This document shows, in pieces, positions 9,099 to 17,431 of a stretch of 64,000 bases of DNA. The stretch is taken from NCBI RefSeq assembly GCF_003243515.1, contig NZ_QFRA01000004.1, forward strand, positions 47,991 to 111,990. The letters run 5' to 3'. The first letter of the stretch is position 1, and each line of letters opens with the position of its first letter. The DNA comes from Corynebacterium kroppenstedtii (GTDB lineage Bacteria > Actinomycetota > Actinomycetes > Mycobacteriales > Mycobacteriaceae). The notes under the pieces were generated by a model. That model made no database searches. It saw nothing but the letters and a program-made list of their open reading frames with translations, and was not told the DNA's origin. Position numbers and translations under genes: made by a program.

Positions 9099-9404
9099 GT
9101 GAGTGCTGAGGATCTAGAAAATTTCGAGGCCGACGTCGAATTATCCATGTATCGTGAATACCGCGACGTGGTAAGCCAGTTTTCGTATGTCGTGGAAACG
9201 GAACGTCGGTTTTATTTAGCTAATGCGGTGGAGCTCATACCTAATAATTCGAACGGGGAAGTCTATTTCGAAGTTCGGATGTCGGATGCCTGGGTGTGGG
9301 ACATGTACCGGCCCGCTCGATTTGTTAAGTACGTGCGAGTTATCACCTTTAAAGACGTCAATATTGAGGAGCTAGATAAGCCTGATATCCAGCTTCCGGA
9401 TTAG
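9099..9404 (+). CDS. DUF2469 family conserved actinobacterial protein
   Basis: A 101-residue soluble protein of the DUF2469 family, nearly always found right after rnhB in actinobacteria. GTG start at 9099 with GGAGG about 13 bases upstream. Conserved features seen are the acidic start SAEDLENFEADVELSMYREYRDVV, the central YVVETERRFYLAN and the aromatic WVWDMYRPARFVKYVRVITFKDVNIEEL. The biochemical function is not known; location suggests a link to the lepB-rnhB transcription unit. Confidence 0.9.
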   Translation: MSAEDLENFEADVELSMYREYRDVVSQFSYVVETERRFYLANAVELIPNNSNGEVYFEVRMSDAWVWDMYRPARFVKYVRVITFKDVNIEELDKPDIQLPD

Positions 9405-9503
9405 GTCGATTCGCGCTAGCGAGAATTGAGAGAGTGCCTTCAGAGCGCTTTCGTTCGAGCCCCTTTTTAGAGTTCTTTTTAGTGCTCCTGTGCCCACGTA
9501 CTC

Positions 9504-9540
9504 AGAGCACATATAGGTGCAGTAGCACTTTGTGTGCTCT
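9504..9540. other. Imperfect cruciform-like hairpin upstream of yraN
   Basis: agagcaca (9504-9511) pairs perfectly with tgtgctct (9533-9540); inside it gtgc pairs with gcac around the loop agta. No T run follows, so it is not a classical terminator. It could be an operator or an RNA structure in the DUF2469-yraN gap. Confidence 0.35.
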
Positions 9541-9564
9541 ACATAGTGTGCTTGTTACCTAGTT

Positions 9565-9619
9565 ATCCCCAGCGACGCATGGTGTTCACGCCGAATGCCG
9601 ACGTCGCTTGGGATTTTTA
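9565..9619 (+). terminator. Terminator-like hairpin before yraN
   Basis: atcccCagcgacg (from 9565) pairs with cgtcgcttgggat (about 9602-9614) with one mismatch and a small inner ggtg/cgcc hairpin, followed by five T residues. It probably ends transcription from lepB-rnhB-DUF2469. Confidence 0.6.
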
Positions 9620-9672
9620 TGAGAAGCTATCGCCCACACGGATATGACTGACATCAGTAGTAGGGGGTCGCG

Positions 9673-10137
9673 GTGGGGACTGACGGTAGTACACAGACAC
9701 AGCTTTGTCTTGACGACGATTATGTGTCGGCGTTTGTAGGGAGTTGTTCTACTCAGCTTTTAGGCCGGTGGGGCGAAGATCGCGCAGCGGAATGGCTTGT
9801 CCGCCAAGGGGTCGTCATCGTCGACAGGAACTGGCGCTTTCGCGGTGGCGAGTTGGACATCGTCACCACGATGAACAGCAGCGTGGGCAACTCACCGACG
9901 GTATGCGCCGTCGTCGAGGTCAAAACGCGTCGAACCCAGTTTTTCGGTGGAGGAGTTGAGGCCATAACGCGGAAGAAGCAGCAGACTCTTCGGCGGGGAA
10001 TGAGCCAGTGGCTAACCGCCCACCCCGACGTCCATCCTCAGTTCATTCGTATCGATTTGATCGACATTGCGGTCCATCCGCCTAGCGACGGTATGCCATG
10101 GCGTTGTTCGCTCGAGCACTTTGAAGAGGTGGCGTGA
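9673..10137 (+). CDS. YraN/UPF0102 family endonuclease-like protein
   Basis: Small protein with a restriction-endonuclease-like fold, family UPF0102 (YraN). Recognised by LGRWGEDRAAEWLVRQGVVIVDRNWRFRGGELDIV followed by VVEVKTRRTQFFGG; the GELDIV...EVK pattern matches PD-(D/E)xK nuclease-type residues. GTG start at 9673 is assumed; the N-terminus before residue 25 is not conserved. Its TGA overlaps the comM ATG, so the two are translationally coupled, the usual arrangement with comM and dprA. Confidence 0.88.
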   Translation: MGTDGSTQTQLCLDDDYVSAFVGSCSTQLLGRWGEDRAAEWLVRQGVVIVDRNWRFRGGELDIVTTMNSSVGNSPTVCAVVEVKTRRTQFFGGGVEAITRKKQQTLRRGMSQWLTAHPDVHPQFIRIDLIDIAVHPPSDGMPWRCSLEHFEEVA

Positions 10138-11810
10138 TGACCGTCGGGCGGACCTACTCTGTGGCCCTTCAAGGGGTATCGGGAATCCCTATCTCCATTG
10201 AGGCGGATTCTGGTCCGGGCCTACCCGGAATGAACGTTGTCGGCTTGGAGGATACGGCGGTATCGGAGGCGCGCGACCGCATCCGTTCAGCGGCGAGAAA
10301 CTCCGGCCTCGAGTGGCCCAAGACGAAGATCGTGGTCAGTCTCTCTCCTGCGTCGCTACCGAAAAACGGATCTGGCTATGACCTTGCTCTGGTGATCGCA
10401 GTTCTCGCGTCGAATGCCAGCAGGTCAGCGAACGGATCGAGTAGCTCGAAGAAACGAGACCGAGACATAAGAGCCCGCCTTGATTCGACGGTTTTTATCG
10501 GTGAACTGGGGCTGAATGGTGATGTCCGCCCTGTTGCTGGTGTGCTCCCTGCCGTTATCGCAGCGCGTGACCAGGGAATGACGGCCGCTATTGTTCCCGC
10601 GGCCAACGCAGCGGAAGCCTCCTTGGTCGCGGGTATTTCAGTGTGGGCTGTGACCTCATTGCGCGCGGCATGGGCGTGGGGGTGCACGGGACAACCGATG
10701 ACGAGTGATCAATCGGTGCTGACCTCAGAAGCTGTGCAGCACGCGTGTATTCGGTGCGAACATCACCGAGTGTCGTCTGCGGCCGTTCAACACGATGAGA
10801 CGCTGGACATGTCGGACGTTCTCGGTCAAGAACTAGCCCGGCGCGGTATTGAAATCGCAGCTGCTGGTGGCCACCATATGCTTCTTATCGGCCCTCCGGG
10901 ATCCGGGAAATCAATGTTGGCGGCCCGCGTTCCCACCATCCTCCCACCATTAAGTGAACAGCAATGTTTTGAAGTGACGGCGATTCATTCGTTGTCATCA
11001 GAGACGATGACCGACGTGGTCACTCGGCCTCCATTTGTGGATCCGCATTATTCGATCTCAGTCGCTGGGCTCATTGGTGGAGGTTCGGGGCGGCCACGGC
11101 CGGGCGCTATCAGTCGGGCGCACCACGGTGTGTTGTTTCTCGACGAGGTGGGGGAGATGAAGGCCCGGGTCCTCGATGCGTTGCGTACGCCACTTGAGCA
11201 GGGTTATGTGCGGATTTCGCGCAACCGTTTTTCCGTCGTGTATCCGTCGAGTTTTCAGTTGATTATGGCCGCAAATCCGTGTCCCTGTAGTGCAGCGACG
11301 CCTCAGGAATGTCGGTGTACAGGTCGTGTTCGCTCGACATATTTGTCCGGATTGTCGGGCCCACTATTAGACCGAATTGACCTCGCTGTGACGACGGCGC
11401 CGAAAGCGTCCATGGTGTCGTCGGTACGTCGTGGTGAATCGTCAGAATCGATACGACGGCGAGTATGTCAGGCTTACATGCATGCTCGGCGACGATGGGA
11501 GTCCGCCGGTTTAGGGCCGATCACCAATTCCCGCGTGCCAGGAAAATGGATCCGTGAGTGGTTGAGCACGGTCCCGATGGTGGCCAGCTATGTCGACTAT
11601 TTACTGCGTACAGATGCAGTGACTCAGCGAGGAGTTGACCGGCTGTGTCGGGTGGCGTTCACGATTGCGGATCTCGAGGCAGGGGCGTCAGGAGCTGGTG
11701 ACGAGGGTTCATCGGGGGTAGGCGCGGAGGTCGGGCTGTCACATGTGACGCTCGACCATTTTGATGAAGCACAATCTTTACATGAGGGGGTAGACAACAT
11801 TGGACGATAA
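10137..11810 (+). CDS. comM: ComM/YifB-family magnesium-chelatase-like AAA+ ATPase
   Basis: AAA+ protein of the YifB/ComM family; in naturally transformable bacteria ComM is a hexameric helicase promoting branch migration in recombination. It has an N-terminal Lon-protease-like domain (YSVALQGVSGIPISIEADSGPGLPGMNVVGL), Walker A GPPGSGKS near residue 252, Walker B FLDEVGE near 335 and the cysteine-containing NPCPC...CRCTGR insert. Slightly long (557 residues) because of a Ser/Lys-rich insertion near residue 100. ATG at 10137 overlaps the yraN stop; a GTG at 10134 is also possible. dprA probably starts inside its last codons. Confidence 0.9.
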   Translation: MTVGRTYSVALQGVSGIPISIEADSGPGLPGMNVVGLEDTAVSEARDRIRSAARNSGLEWPKTKIVVSLSPASLPKNGSGYDLALVIAVLASNASRSANGSSSSKKRDRDIRARLDSTVFIGELGLNGDVRPVAGVLPAVIAARDQGMTAAIVPAANAAEASLVAGISVWAVTSLRAAWAWGCTGQPMTSDQSVLTSEAVQHACIRCEHHRVSSAAVQHDETLDMSDVLGQELARRGIEIAAAGGHHMLLIGPPGSGKSMLAARVPTILPPLSEQQCFEVTAIHSLSSETMTDVVTRPPFVDPHYSISVAGLIGGGSGRPRPGAISRAHHGVLFLDEVGEMKARVLDALRTPLEQGYVRISRNRFSVVYPSSFQLIMAANPCPCSAATPQECRCTGRVRSTYLSGLSGPLLDRIDLAVTTAPKASMVSSVRRGESSESIRRRVCQAYMHARRRWESAGLGPITNSRVPGKWIREWLSTVPMVASYVDYLLRTDAVTQRGVDRLCRVAFTIADLEAGASGAGDEGSSGVGAEVGLSHVTLDHFDEAQSLHEGVDNIGR

Positions 11811-13117
11811 CGGTACCTGTCACACACGTCAGGGAGATGACTATGAGAGCGGGCAGGTGACCCAGGGAAGCGGGCCGAACAAAGCAGCGCCTTCTTTAGA
11901 GTTCTTTAGTTCATTCGGTCATTTTTAAGGACGCGCCAGATTTCACAGCGAGGCATCAAGCGTGGGCTTATCTCAACCGCGTTGTGGAGGGGCCGAATGC
12001 GCATCTTTTGGCTCTGATTTGGGAAAGTGGGGAATCGGATCCGGTTTCTGCTGCTGTACGGATTATTCGTCGTGATCCGAGTCTTCCGCCCAAGGTGTTG
12101 AGTGCCACGGAGTCGCGCTGCGAATGGTTCCAACCGTTGGCGGACCTTCATTCGGCAGCTTCCGTCGGGGCATGTTTCATCACACCCGATGACGACGCGT
12201 GGCCCGGTCCAGTACTTGCCGAATCTTTTCACGTTTCCCGCACTGCCGACGGGGCGAAATCTCATCACGATGACGCGATCCCTCCGCACGGCCTATGGGT
12301 CAAAGGCGGGAACGCTCGGGCCTTGACGGAGAAAGCGATCACCGTCGTTGGCACACGTGCTGCCACGCGGTACGGGAATGCGGTTGCTGCAGATATCGGC
12401 GCTGAGTGTGCCACACATGGGTGGACAGTGGTCTCAGGGGGTGCCTTCGGGATCGACATTAGTGCGCACCGTGCAGCCCTCCGCGTCGGACATTCCACTG
12501 TTGCCATCGTGGCCCATGGCATTGACGTCACCTATCCCGTAGCCCATAGGACTGAGTTCAACGACATCGCCCGCGAAGGAGCGGTGATCACGGAATATCC
12601 CCCGGGAACACGTCCAGCCCGGCATCGATTCTTGACCAGAAACCGTCTCTCAGCGGCCTTGGGTCAAGGAGTTGTGGTTATCGAGGCAGGTTATCGCTCT
12701 GGCGCGCTCAATACCGTGAGCTGGGCCGAAACGATGGGCAAGCAGGTTTTCGCAGTACCCGGAGCAGTGACCTCGCGATCATCCCATGGTTGCCATCGAC
12801 TCATTCGTGAAGGTCGCGCCGAATTGATTGAAAGCGGCGCGGACCTCATCGAATCACTGAGCCTTTTGGGGACCCTAGATAGCGATGCCCAGTTGGAAAT
12901 GGATTATCCAGCGACGGACGTCCAGCGGCTTGATCGACCGTCGTTGCGCGTGTTTGACGCAGTAAGCGGTAGACGATCCGACGCTGCGGCCATAGCCGCG
13001 TCGTCCGGGCTGCCGTTGGTACAGACCATGACGATCTTGTGTGAACTCAGAGACAAGGGGCTCATCAGCCGGACCGGAAATCTATGGCAACGAGACACTG
13101 CCGCATCCTCGGTGTAA
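11800..13117 (+). CDS. dprA: DNA-processing protein DprA, frame interrupted near the N-terminus
   Basis: Rossmann-fold protein that loads RecA on single-stranded DNA. The uninterrupted frame from GTG 11984 has GGAFGIDISAHRAALR, the nucleotide-binding core and a C-terminal winged helix. Upstream in the same frame the conserved DprA start HQAWAYLNRVV can be read from about 11930, but it meets a stop at 11897 with no start codon. In the next frame a TTG at 11800, with GAGGGGG 9 bases upstream and overlapping comM, stays open to a T5 run at 11922-11926. Removing one T fuses the two into a normal DprA of about 438 residues. Hence either a length error or a real frameshift. Confidence 0.85.
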
Positions 13118-13168
13118 ACGCGGACTCGGTCTAATTCCAGGTCCTCGGTGGGATCGTGTCTCGGCACC

Positions 13169-13174
13169 TATACT
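13169..13174 (+). promoter_or_regulatory. Possible -10 element of xerC
   Basis: TATACT lies 8 bases before the ATG at 13183, so the transcript would start about two bases before the start codon (near-leaderless). No clear -35 hexamer is visible. Confidence 0.35.
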
Positions 13175-13182
13175 CGATACAC

Positions 13183-14166
13183 ATGGCCGGAACACCGAAT
13201 TCACCCGATACTGGTTCCAGTAAAGACCGGAATGATGCTGCGCCGGGCAAGGAATCGGCCGTACCAGCGCAGTGGGACGGCATTATCGAGGACTATCTGG
13301 ACTTTCTCACGTTTACTAAGGGTCGCAGTGAGAACACGGTCAAGGCTTATCGCAACGATCTTCACTCGCTTGTCGATGGGCTTACGAAGGTTGATCAGCT
13401 TACCTTGCACCACATTCGACGCTGGCAGGCGGATGCTTTGCGCGCCGGGCATGCGCGATCGAGTCTTTCGCGTCGCGCCTCCGCAGTGAGGAATTTTGGC
13501 CGATGGCTTGAACACCGAGGAATTGTGCAAAGTGATCCAGCATCCCGTTTGTCGTCGCCACGTCCGGATAAAACGCTTCCGCGTGTCTTAGCTGCTGATC
13601 AAACGGCAGAAATCTTCCACAACTTGGAAGTCGGTGCGGAAGAAGAAGACCCCATCGCGCTTCGCGACCTCGCGATGGTCGAGTTTATGTACGGCACCGG
13701 CGTGCGAGTATCTGAACTGTGTCGGCTCAATATTGGCGACCTAGATTTCGCGAGGCAGACGGTCACCATTCTGGGAAAAGGCAATAAACAACGTGTCGTC
13801 CCCTTCGGTGAGTCTGCTGCGCGCGCACTGAAACGATGGATGGATATTGGACGGCCTGCGATTGCAGCGAACGGGCATCACAAGGACGCTGACCAGGCTG
13901 TTTTCTTAGGAAAACGGGGTGGTCGGATCGACCCGCGTCAAGTCAGAACGGTTGTTCATCAAGCGACCTCGACCGTATCGGGAGGGGATGTTTCCCCACA
14001 CGCACTCAGGCACAGTGCGGCCACTGATGTTCTTGAAGGGGGAGCGGACCTTCGGGTGGTCCAAGAAATGCTGGGACACGCCTCGCTAGCAACAACCCAG
14101 ATTTATACGCATGTCGATTCTGAACGCCTGAAAGTGGTTTTTAACCAAGCGCACCCGCGAGCGTGA
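13183..14166 (+). CDS. xerC: Tyrosine recombinase XerC
   Basis: Site-specific recombinase that, with XerD, resolves chromosome dimers at dif. N-terminal SAM-like DNA-binding domain (IIEDYLDFLTFTKGRSENTVKAYRNDL) and C-terminal catalytic domain with Arg in GTGVRVSELCRL, Lys in LGKGNKQRVV, HALRHSAAT, GHASL and the nucleophile Tyr in TTQIYTHV. All catalytic residues are present. ATG at 13183 is chosen because a -10-like element sits just upstream; a GTG at 13156 in frame is the alternative. xerC after dprA is the usual actinobacterial order and supports XerC rather than a phage integrase. Confidence 0.9.
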   Translation: MAGTPNSPDTGSSKDRNDAAPGKESAVPAQWDGIIEDYLDFLTFTKGRSENTVKAYRNDLHSLVDGLTKVDQLTLHHIRRWQADALRAGHARSSLSRRASAVRNFGRWLEHRGIVQSDPASRLSSPRPDKTLPRVLAADQTAEIFHNLEVGAEEEDPIALRDLAMVEFMYGTGVRVSELCRLNIGDLDFARQTVTILGKGNKQRVVPFGESAARALKRWMDIGRPAIAANGHHKDADQAVFLGKRGGRIDPRQVRTVVHQATSTVSGGDVSPHALRHSAATDVLEGGADLRVVQEMLGHASLATTQIYTHVDSERLKVVFNQAHPRA

Positions 14167-14167
14167 C

Positions 14168-14227
14168 TGAACGTTGCATGGCCGGCCGTTGCGTGGCTGA
14201 ACATTGCTTGACCGAACGTTGAATTCA
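14168..14227. repeat. Four degenerate 15-bp tandem copies after xerC
   Basis: Copies at 14168, 14183, 14198 and 14213 share the frame NGNNCGTTGCNTGGC with scattered substitutions. They lie immediately after the xerC stop and before the convergent M23 gene. Confidence 0.5.
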
Positions 14228-14268
14228 CAGCGCAGGTAGCGTCGGAACTGGTTCTAGCGCTGGCTCAC

Positions 14269-14889
14269 TCATTGAGGCTTCAACCTCACTTCTGATCTGC
14301 CCAGAAGAGTCAGTGGGTCGATGTAACTCTCGCCGATCTTTGCTCCCCACCCAAGTCCGGGGCCGTGGGTTGCTTCAGTCTCGTTCGCTAGAACACCAAT
14401 AATCTCGCCCCGCCGGACAACCTCGCCACGATTGCGTTGAGAAATAACAGGATCGTACGTGGTCCGGATACCGTCGGTGTGCTGGATCGATACCACCGGC
14501 CGGCCACCGACCTGCCCAGCGAACGCGATAGTCCCCGACAACGACGCGCGAATGGGCATGCCAGGAGCGGCTTCAAGATCAACTCCGCGATGGCCGGAGA
14601 GCCAGGGCTCTGGGGGAGCTTTGAAGGGAAGAATCACCTTTGATGCTACGGGTAACCGATGTCGCCGGACATGGTGGTGCGCCGTGGCATGGCTGAGCGA
14701 TGCCTCGTCGGGAGTACCTTTCGGATGGGCCACGGCCGTATAGAGTGTGTTCTCGGATCCCATGAGAACAGGGCTATGAGCAGGACAAAGACTGAGCGCC
14801 GTGACCCACACAATGGTCACCAGCGTGAACAACACGGTGAGCGAACTGCGTGTACGAATCTTGGAAACAAGTGGTGTTGACAAAGCCAT
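14269..14889 (-). CDS. M23/LytM-like protein, probably catalytically inactive
   Basis: Exported protein with an N-terminal membrane segment (LTVLFTLVTIVWVTALSLC) and a LytM/M23 domain. The first zinc-ligand motif is kept (GHRGVDLEAAPGMPIRAS), as are the strand motifs GTIAFAGQVGGRPVVSI and IRTTYDPV. The second motif, which in related enzymes reads LHWG or HxH, reads GLGWGAK here: the catalytic/metal His is Gly. Two base changes would be needed from a His codon, so this is not a simple reading error. In related actinobacteria a gene of this type sits beside rpsB. Probably a non-enzymatic LytM factor or a decaying hydrolase. Confidence 0.8.
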   Translation of the reverse strand: MALSTPLVSKIRTRSSLTVLFTLVTIVWVTALSLCPAHSPVLMGSENTLYTAVAHPKGTPDEASLSHATAHHHVRRHRLPVASKVILPFKAPPEPWLSGHRGVDLEAAPGMPIRASLSGTIAFAGQVGGRPVVSIQHTDGIRTTYDPVISQRNRGEVVRRGEIIGVLANETEATHGPGLGWGAKIGESYIDPLTLLGRSEVRLKPQ

Positions 14890-14952
14890 GACATAAGAGT
14901 CCGCTCATTCACACAAATCGGGGTGTAATCGACCGCCGGTCACCACTCATTC

Positions 14953-14979
14953 TGTGGATAACTGGGGGCCTGTGGATAA
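14953..14979 (-). promoter_or_regulatory. Two perfect DnaA boxes
   Basis: TGTGGATAA at 14953-14961 and 14971-14979, the complement of the consensus TTATCCACA, 18 bases apart start to start and in the same orientation. They lie between the divergent M23 gene and rpsB. DnaA could bind here as regulator or titration site; a functional role is inference. Confidence 0.45.
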
Positions 14980-15060
14980 ACCAAAATCGGGGAGCGACGC
15001 CTCAACTGTTCCCGCTGGAGTCTCATTCGCATTGCGTCAGAGTGCGTCCTTTTTTAGGAC

Positions 15061-15089
15061 TTGGGGAAAAGCGTTCTAAGCAGTACAAT
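15061..15089 (+). promoter_or_regulatory. Promoter in the rpsB upstream region
   Basis: TTGGGG (15061-15066), 17-base spacer, TACAAT (15084-15089): a good vegetative sigma-factor pair. Transcription would begin near 15096, about 540 bases before rpsB. Confidence 0.5.
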
Positions 15090-15250
15090 TGTCGATTGCA
15101 ATGTGCCTACGTGGGCCGCGTAGAGCTAACAACGGAGATCGTCGCGGTGAGCTTAGAGTCTCACAGTCGCATGACACCATTGACGCCTCGACGTGGTTTC
15201 GCCGTATGACCATTGACTTCGCGTAACCATCACGCCCACTTTTTAACGCA

Positions 15251-15277
15251 TTAAAGCCGTTAAGGCCTTATTTTTTG
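15251..15277 (+). terminator. Possible attenuator/terminator upstream of rpsB
   Basis: TAAaGCC and GGCcTTA form a short stem with one mismatch, followed by TTTTTT (15271-15276). With the promoter at 15061-15089 it would give a transcript of about 180 nt. Confidence 0.35.
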
Positions 15278-15452
15278 TCTACGTGGCAGCAGCTACGTCG
15301 GCGAAAGCCAAGGACTTGTTCCGCGTTAAAAACGAAGGGTGAGGGAGAGAATGTGGTCTCGGGAATCGCAGAATTGCCGGTAGGGAAGTAGTTTTCCGTC
15401 TGTCGTCCGGCGCTGTTGTGATTCGCGAGTATTCGAACCCGATGGCACCAGG

Positions 15453-15496
15453 GTGTGGAGGAAACCCACACAACCACGTCAGCTGGTCAAGCTGAC
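15453..15496 (+). other. Tandem hairpins in the rpsB leader
   Basis: gtgtgg/ccacac (15453-15458, 15466-15471) and gtcagct/agctgac (15478-15484, 15490-15496) are perfect stems with 7- and 5-base loops. They lie about 140-180 bases before rpsB and may serve S2 autoregulation; no known leader family was recognised. Confidence 0.4.
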
Positions 15497-15633
15497 ATGT
15501 AAGAAAATAACCACTACGTCCGAGCAGAAAGCGAGGAAGGAAGCCGGACCGCTGTGTTCCGCGCTGGGAGTCGGCGGAGGCCACCTGGCACAACGAGCAC
15601 CTAAGCGTCCCCGATGTGCTTCCCAAGAAATAT

Positions 15634-16494
15634 ATGGCTGTTGTAACCATGCGTCAGCTCCTTGACGCCGGTGTCCACTTTGGCCACCAGACCCGTCGTT
15701 GGAATCCGAAGATGAAGCGTTACATCATCACGGAACGCAACGGCATCTACATCATTGATCTTCAGCAGACGCTGACCTACATCGATTCTGCCTACGAGTT
15801 CGTTAAAGAGACTGTTGCTCATGGCGGCAACATCCTCTTCGTCGGTACCAAGAAGCAGGCCCAGGAAGCAGTTGCCACCGAGGCCGAGCGCGTTGGTATG
15901 CCGTACGTCAACCACCGCTGGTTGGGCGGCATGCTCACCAACTTCCAAACCGTCCACAAGCGCCTGGGTCGTCTGAAGGAACTTCAGACCATGGACGCAG
16001 CGGAGAACGGCTACGAAGGTCGCACCAAGAAGGAAGTCTTGATGCTGACCCGCGAGCGTCAGAAGCTCGAGCGCGTTCTTGGCGGTATCTCCGACATGAA
16101 CAAGGTTCCGTCTGCGATCTGGATCGTCGACACCAATAAGGAACACATCGCTGTCTCCGAGGCTCAAAAGCTGAACATCCCGGTCGTGGCCATTCTGGAC
16201 ACGAACTGCGATCCCGACGTCGTTGACTACCCGATTCCGGGCAACGACGACGCTATCCGTTCGGCTGCGCTGCTGACTGGCGTCATTGCCTCCGCCGTTG
16301 AGGACGGCAAGAAGGCTCGTGCCGAGCGCGCCCAGGCTGAGGCCAAGGCTGCTGCTGGCGACAACGATGCGCCTGTTTCTTCTGAAGGCGAGAGCGCAGA
16401 AGCGGCTTCCGACGCTGCTTCCACGGCATCTGAGACGACGGCGACCTCCAGTGATGAGTCCGCAGCCGAATCCTCTGAAGCTGAGTCAAAGTAA
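15634..16494 (+). CDS. rpsB: 30S ribosomal protein S2
   Basis: Small-subunit protein S2, needed for S1 binding and late 30S assembly. ATG at 15634 gives the standard start MAVVTMRQLLDAGVHFGHQTRRWNPKM; the frame is open 18 bases further upstream but without support. Motifs NGIYIIDLQQTL, FVGTKKQAQ, RWLGGMLTNF and PVVAILDTNCDPD are all present. After residue about 230 there is a low-complexity Ala/Ser/Glu-rich tail of roughly 50 residues, as in other actinobacterial S2 proteins. tsf follows after 33 bases. Confidence 0.95.
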   Translation: MAVVTMRQLLDAGVHFGHQTRRWNPKMKRYIITERNGIYIIDLQQTLTYIDSAYEFVKETVAHGGNILFVGTKKQAQEAVATEAERVGMPYVNHRWLGGMLTNFQTVHKRLGRLKELQTMDAAENGYEGRTKKEVLMLTRERQKLERVLGGISDMNKVPSAIWIVDTNKEHIAVSEAQKLNIPVVAILDTNCDPDVVDYPIPGNDDAIRSAALLTGVIASAVEDGKKARAERAQAEAKAAAGDNDAPVSSEGESAEAASDAASTASETTATSSDESAAESSEAESK

Positions 16495-16527
16495 GACCCG
16501 TTTTCACATACTGAAGGAGAATAGCTG

Positions 16528-17355
16528 ATGGCGAATTACACTGCAGCTGATGTCAAGAAGCTCCGTGAGATCACCGGTGCCGGCATGATGTCCTGTAAGA
16601 AAGCTTTAGAGGAGGCTGACGGCGACTTCGACAAAGCCGTGGAATTCCTCCGCATCAAGGGTGCGAAAGACGTCGGTAAGCGCGCAGAGCGCACCGCTGC
16701 CGAAGGGCTCATTGCCGTGTCCGGCAACACCATGATCGAGGTCAACTCCGAGACCGACTTCGTTGCTAAGAACGCCGAGTTCAAAGAATTCGCGGACAAG
16801 GTTGTGAAGGCCGCTGATGAGGCCAAGGCTAACTCACCCGAGTTCCTGGCTGCTGTCAACGTCGACGGCATGCCGGCAGAGGAAGCCCTGCAGGCTTTCT
16901 CGGCCAAGATCGGTGAGAAGCTGGCTCTTCGTCGTGCTACCACCATCGACGGCGACAACGTTGCTGTTTACCTGCACCACCGTTCCGCAGACCTCCCGCC
17001 GGCAGTCGGCGTGATGGTCGCGTACGAAGGTGAAGGCGACGCAGTGAAAGAAGCAGCTCACAACGCTGCCATGCAGGTTGCCGCGTTGAAGGCAAAGTAC
17101 CTGAAGCGCGAGGACGTTCCGTCCGACATCGTCGAGCAAGAGCGCTCCATTGCTGAGGCAACCTCTCGTGAGGAAGGCAAGCCCGAAAAAGCCCTTCCGA
17201 AGATCGTCGAAGGCCGTCTCAACGGCTTCTTCAAGGACGTTGTGCTTCTGGAGCAGCCCTCCGTCGCTGATCACAAGAAGACCGTCAAGCAGTTGATGGA
17301 TGAGGCTGGCGTCACCTTGACCGGCTTCCGTCGCTACGAAGTTGGCCAGCAGTAA
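16528..17355 (+). CDS. tsf: Elongation factor Ts
   Basis: Guanine-nucleotide exchange factor for EF-Tu. Full length (275 residues) with the UBA-like N-terminus AADVKKLREITGAGMMSCKKALEE, the TDFVAKN signature (residues about 74-80) and the C-terminal domain ending GFRRYEVGQQ. ATG at 16528 follows GAAGGAGAATAGCTG, a good ribosome site. Co-transcribed with rpsB and followed by a terminator. Confidence 0.96.
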   Translation: MANYTAADVKKLREITGAGMMSCKKALEEADGDFDKAVEFLRIKGAKDVGKRAERTAAEGLIAVSGNTMIEVNSETDFVAKNAEFKEFADKVVKAADEAKANSPEFLAAVNVDGMPAEEALQAFSAKIGEKLALRRATTIDGDNVAVYLHHRSADLPPAVGVMVAYEGEGDAVKEAAHNAAMQVAALKAKYLKREDVPSDIVEQERSIAEATSREEGKPEKALPKIVEGRLNGFFKDVVLLEQPSVADHKKTVKQLMDEAGVTLTGFRRYEVGQQ

Positions 17356-17387
17356 TCTGCTGAGCCTCACCTAGTGAGCGAAACTAT

Positions 17388-17431
17388 CTCGGTTTCTTTT
17401 CCTTATAAGGGGAAGAGGGGCCGAGGTTTTT
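17388..17431 (+). terminator. Rho-independent terminator after tsf
   Basis: CTCGG pairs with CCGAG (17388-17392, 17421-17425), with an inner CTTTTCC/GGGGAAG stem using G-T pairs, followed by a T run. It ends the rpsB-tsf unit. Confidence 0.75.

Larger units (their letters stand above)
14890..15633. other. Long intergenic region upstream of rpsB
   Basis: 744 bases without a convincing gene. From left to right it holds two perfect DnaA boxes (14953-14979), a promoter with 17-base spacing (15061-15089), a weak hairpin with six T residues (about 15251-15277) and two strong tandem hairpins (15453-15496) in what would be the rpsB leader. The listed parts are given as separate entries. Confidence 0.6.

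Noticed and set aside
9467..11907. 12-mer ttagagttcttt shared between 9467 and 11896
   Set aside because: The second copy is inside the reconstructed dprA coding sequence; low-complexity coincidence.
15415..15455. T-loop-like sequence (attcgaaccc) with a downstream cacca, resembling a tRNA 3' end
   Set aside because: No matching T stem, anticodon arm or acceptor stem upstream; not a tRNA.
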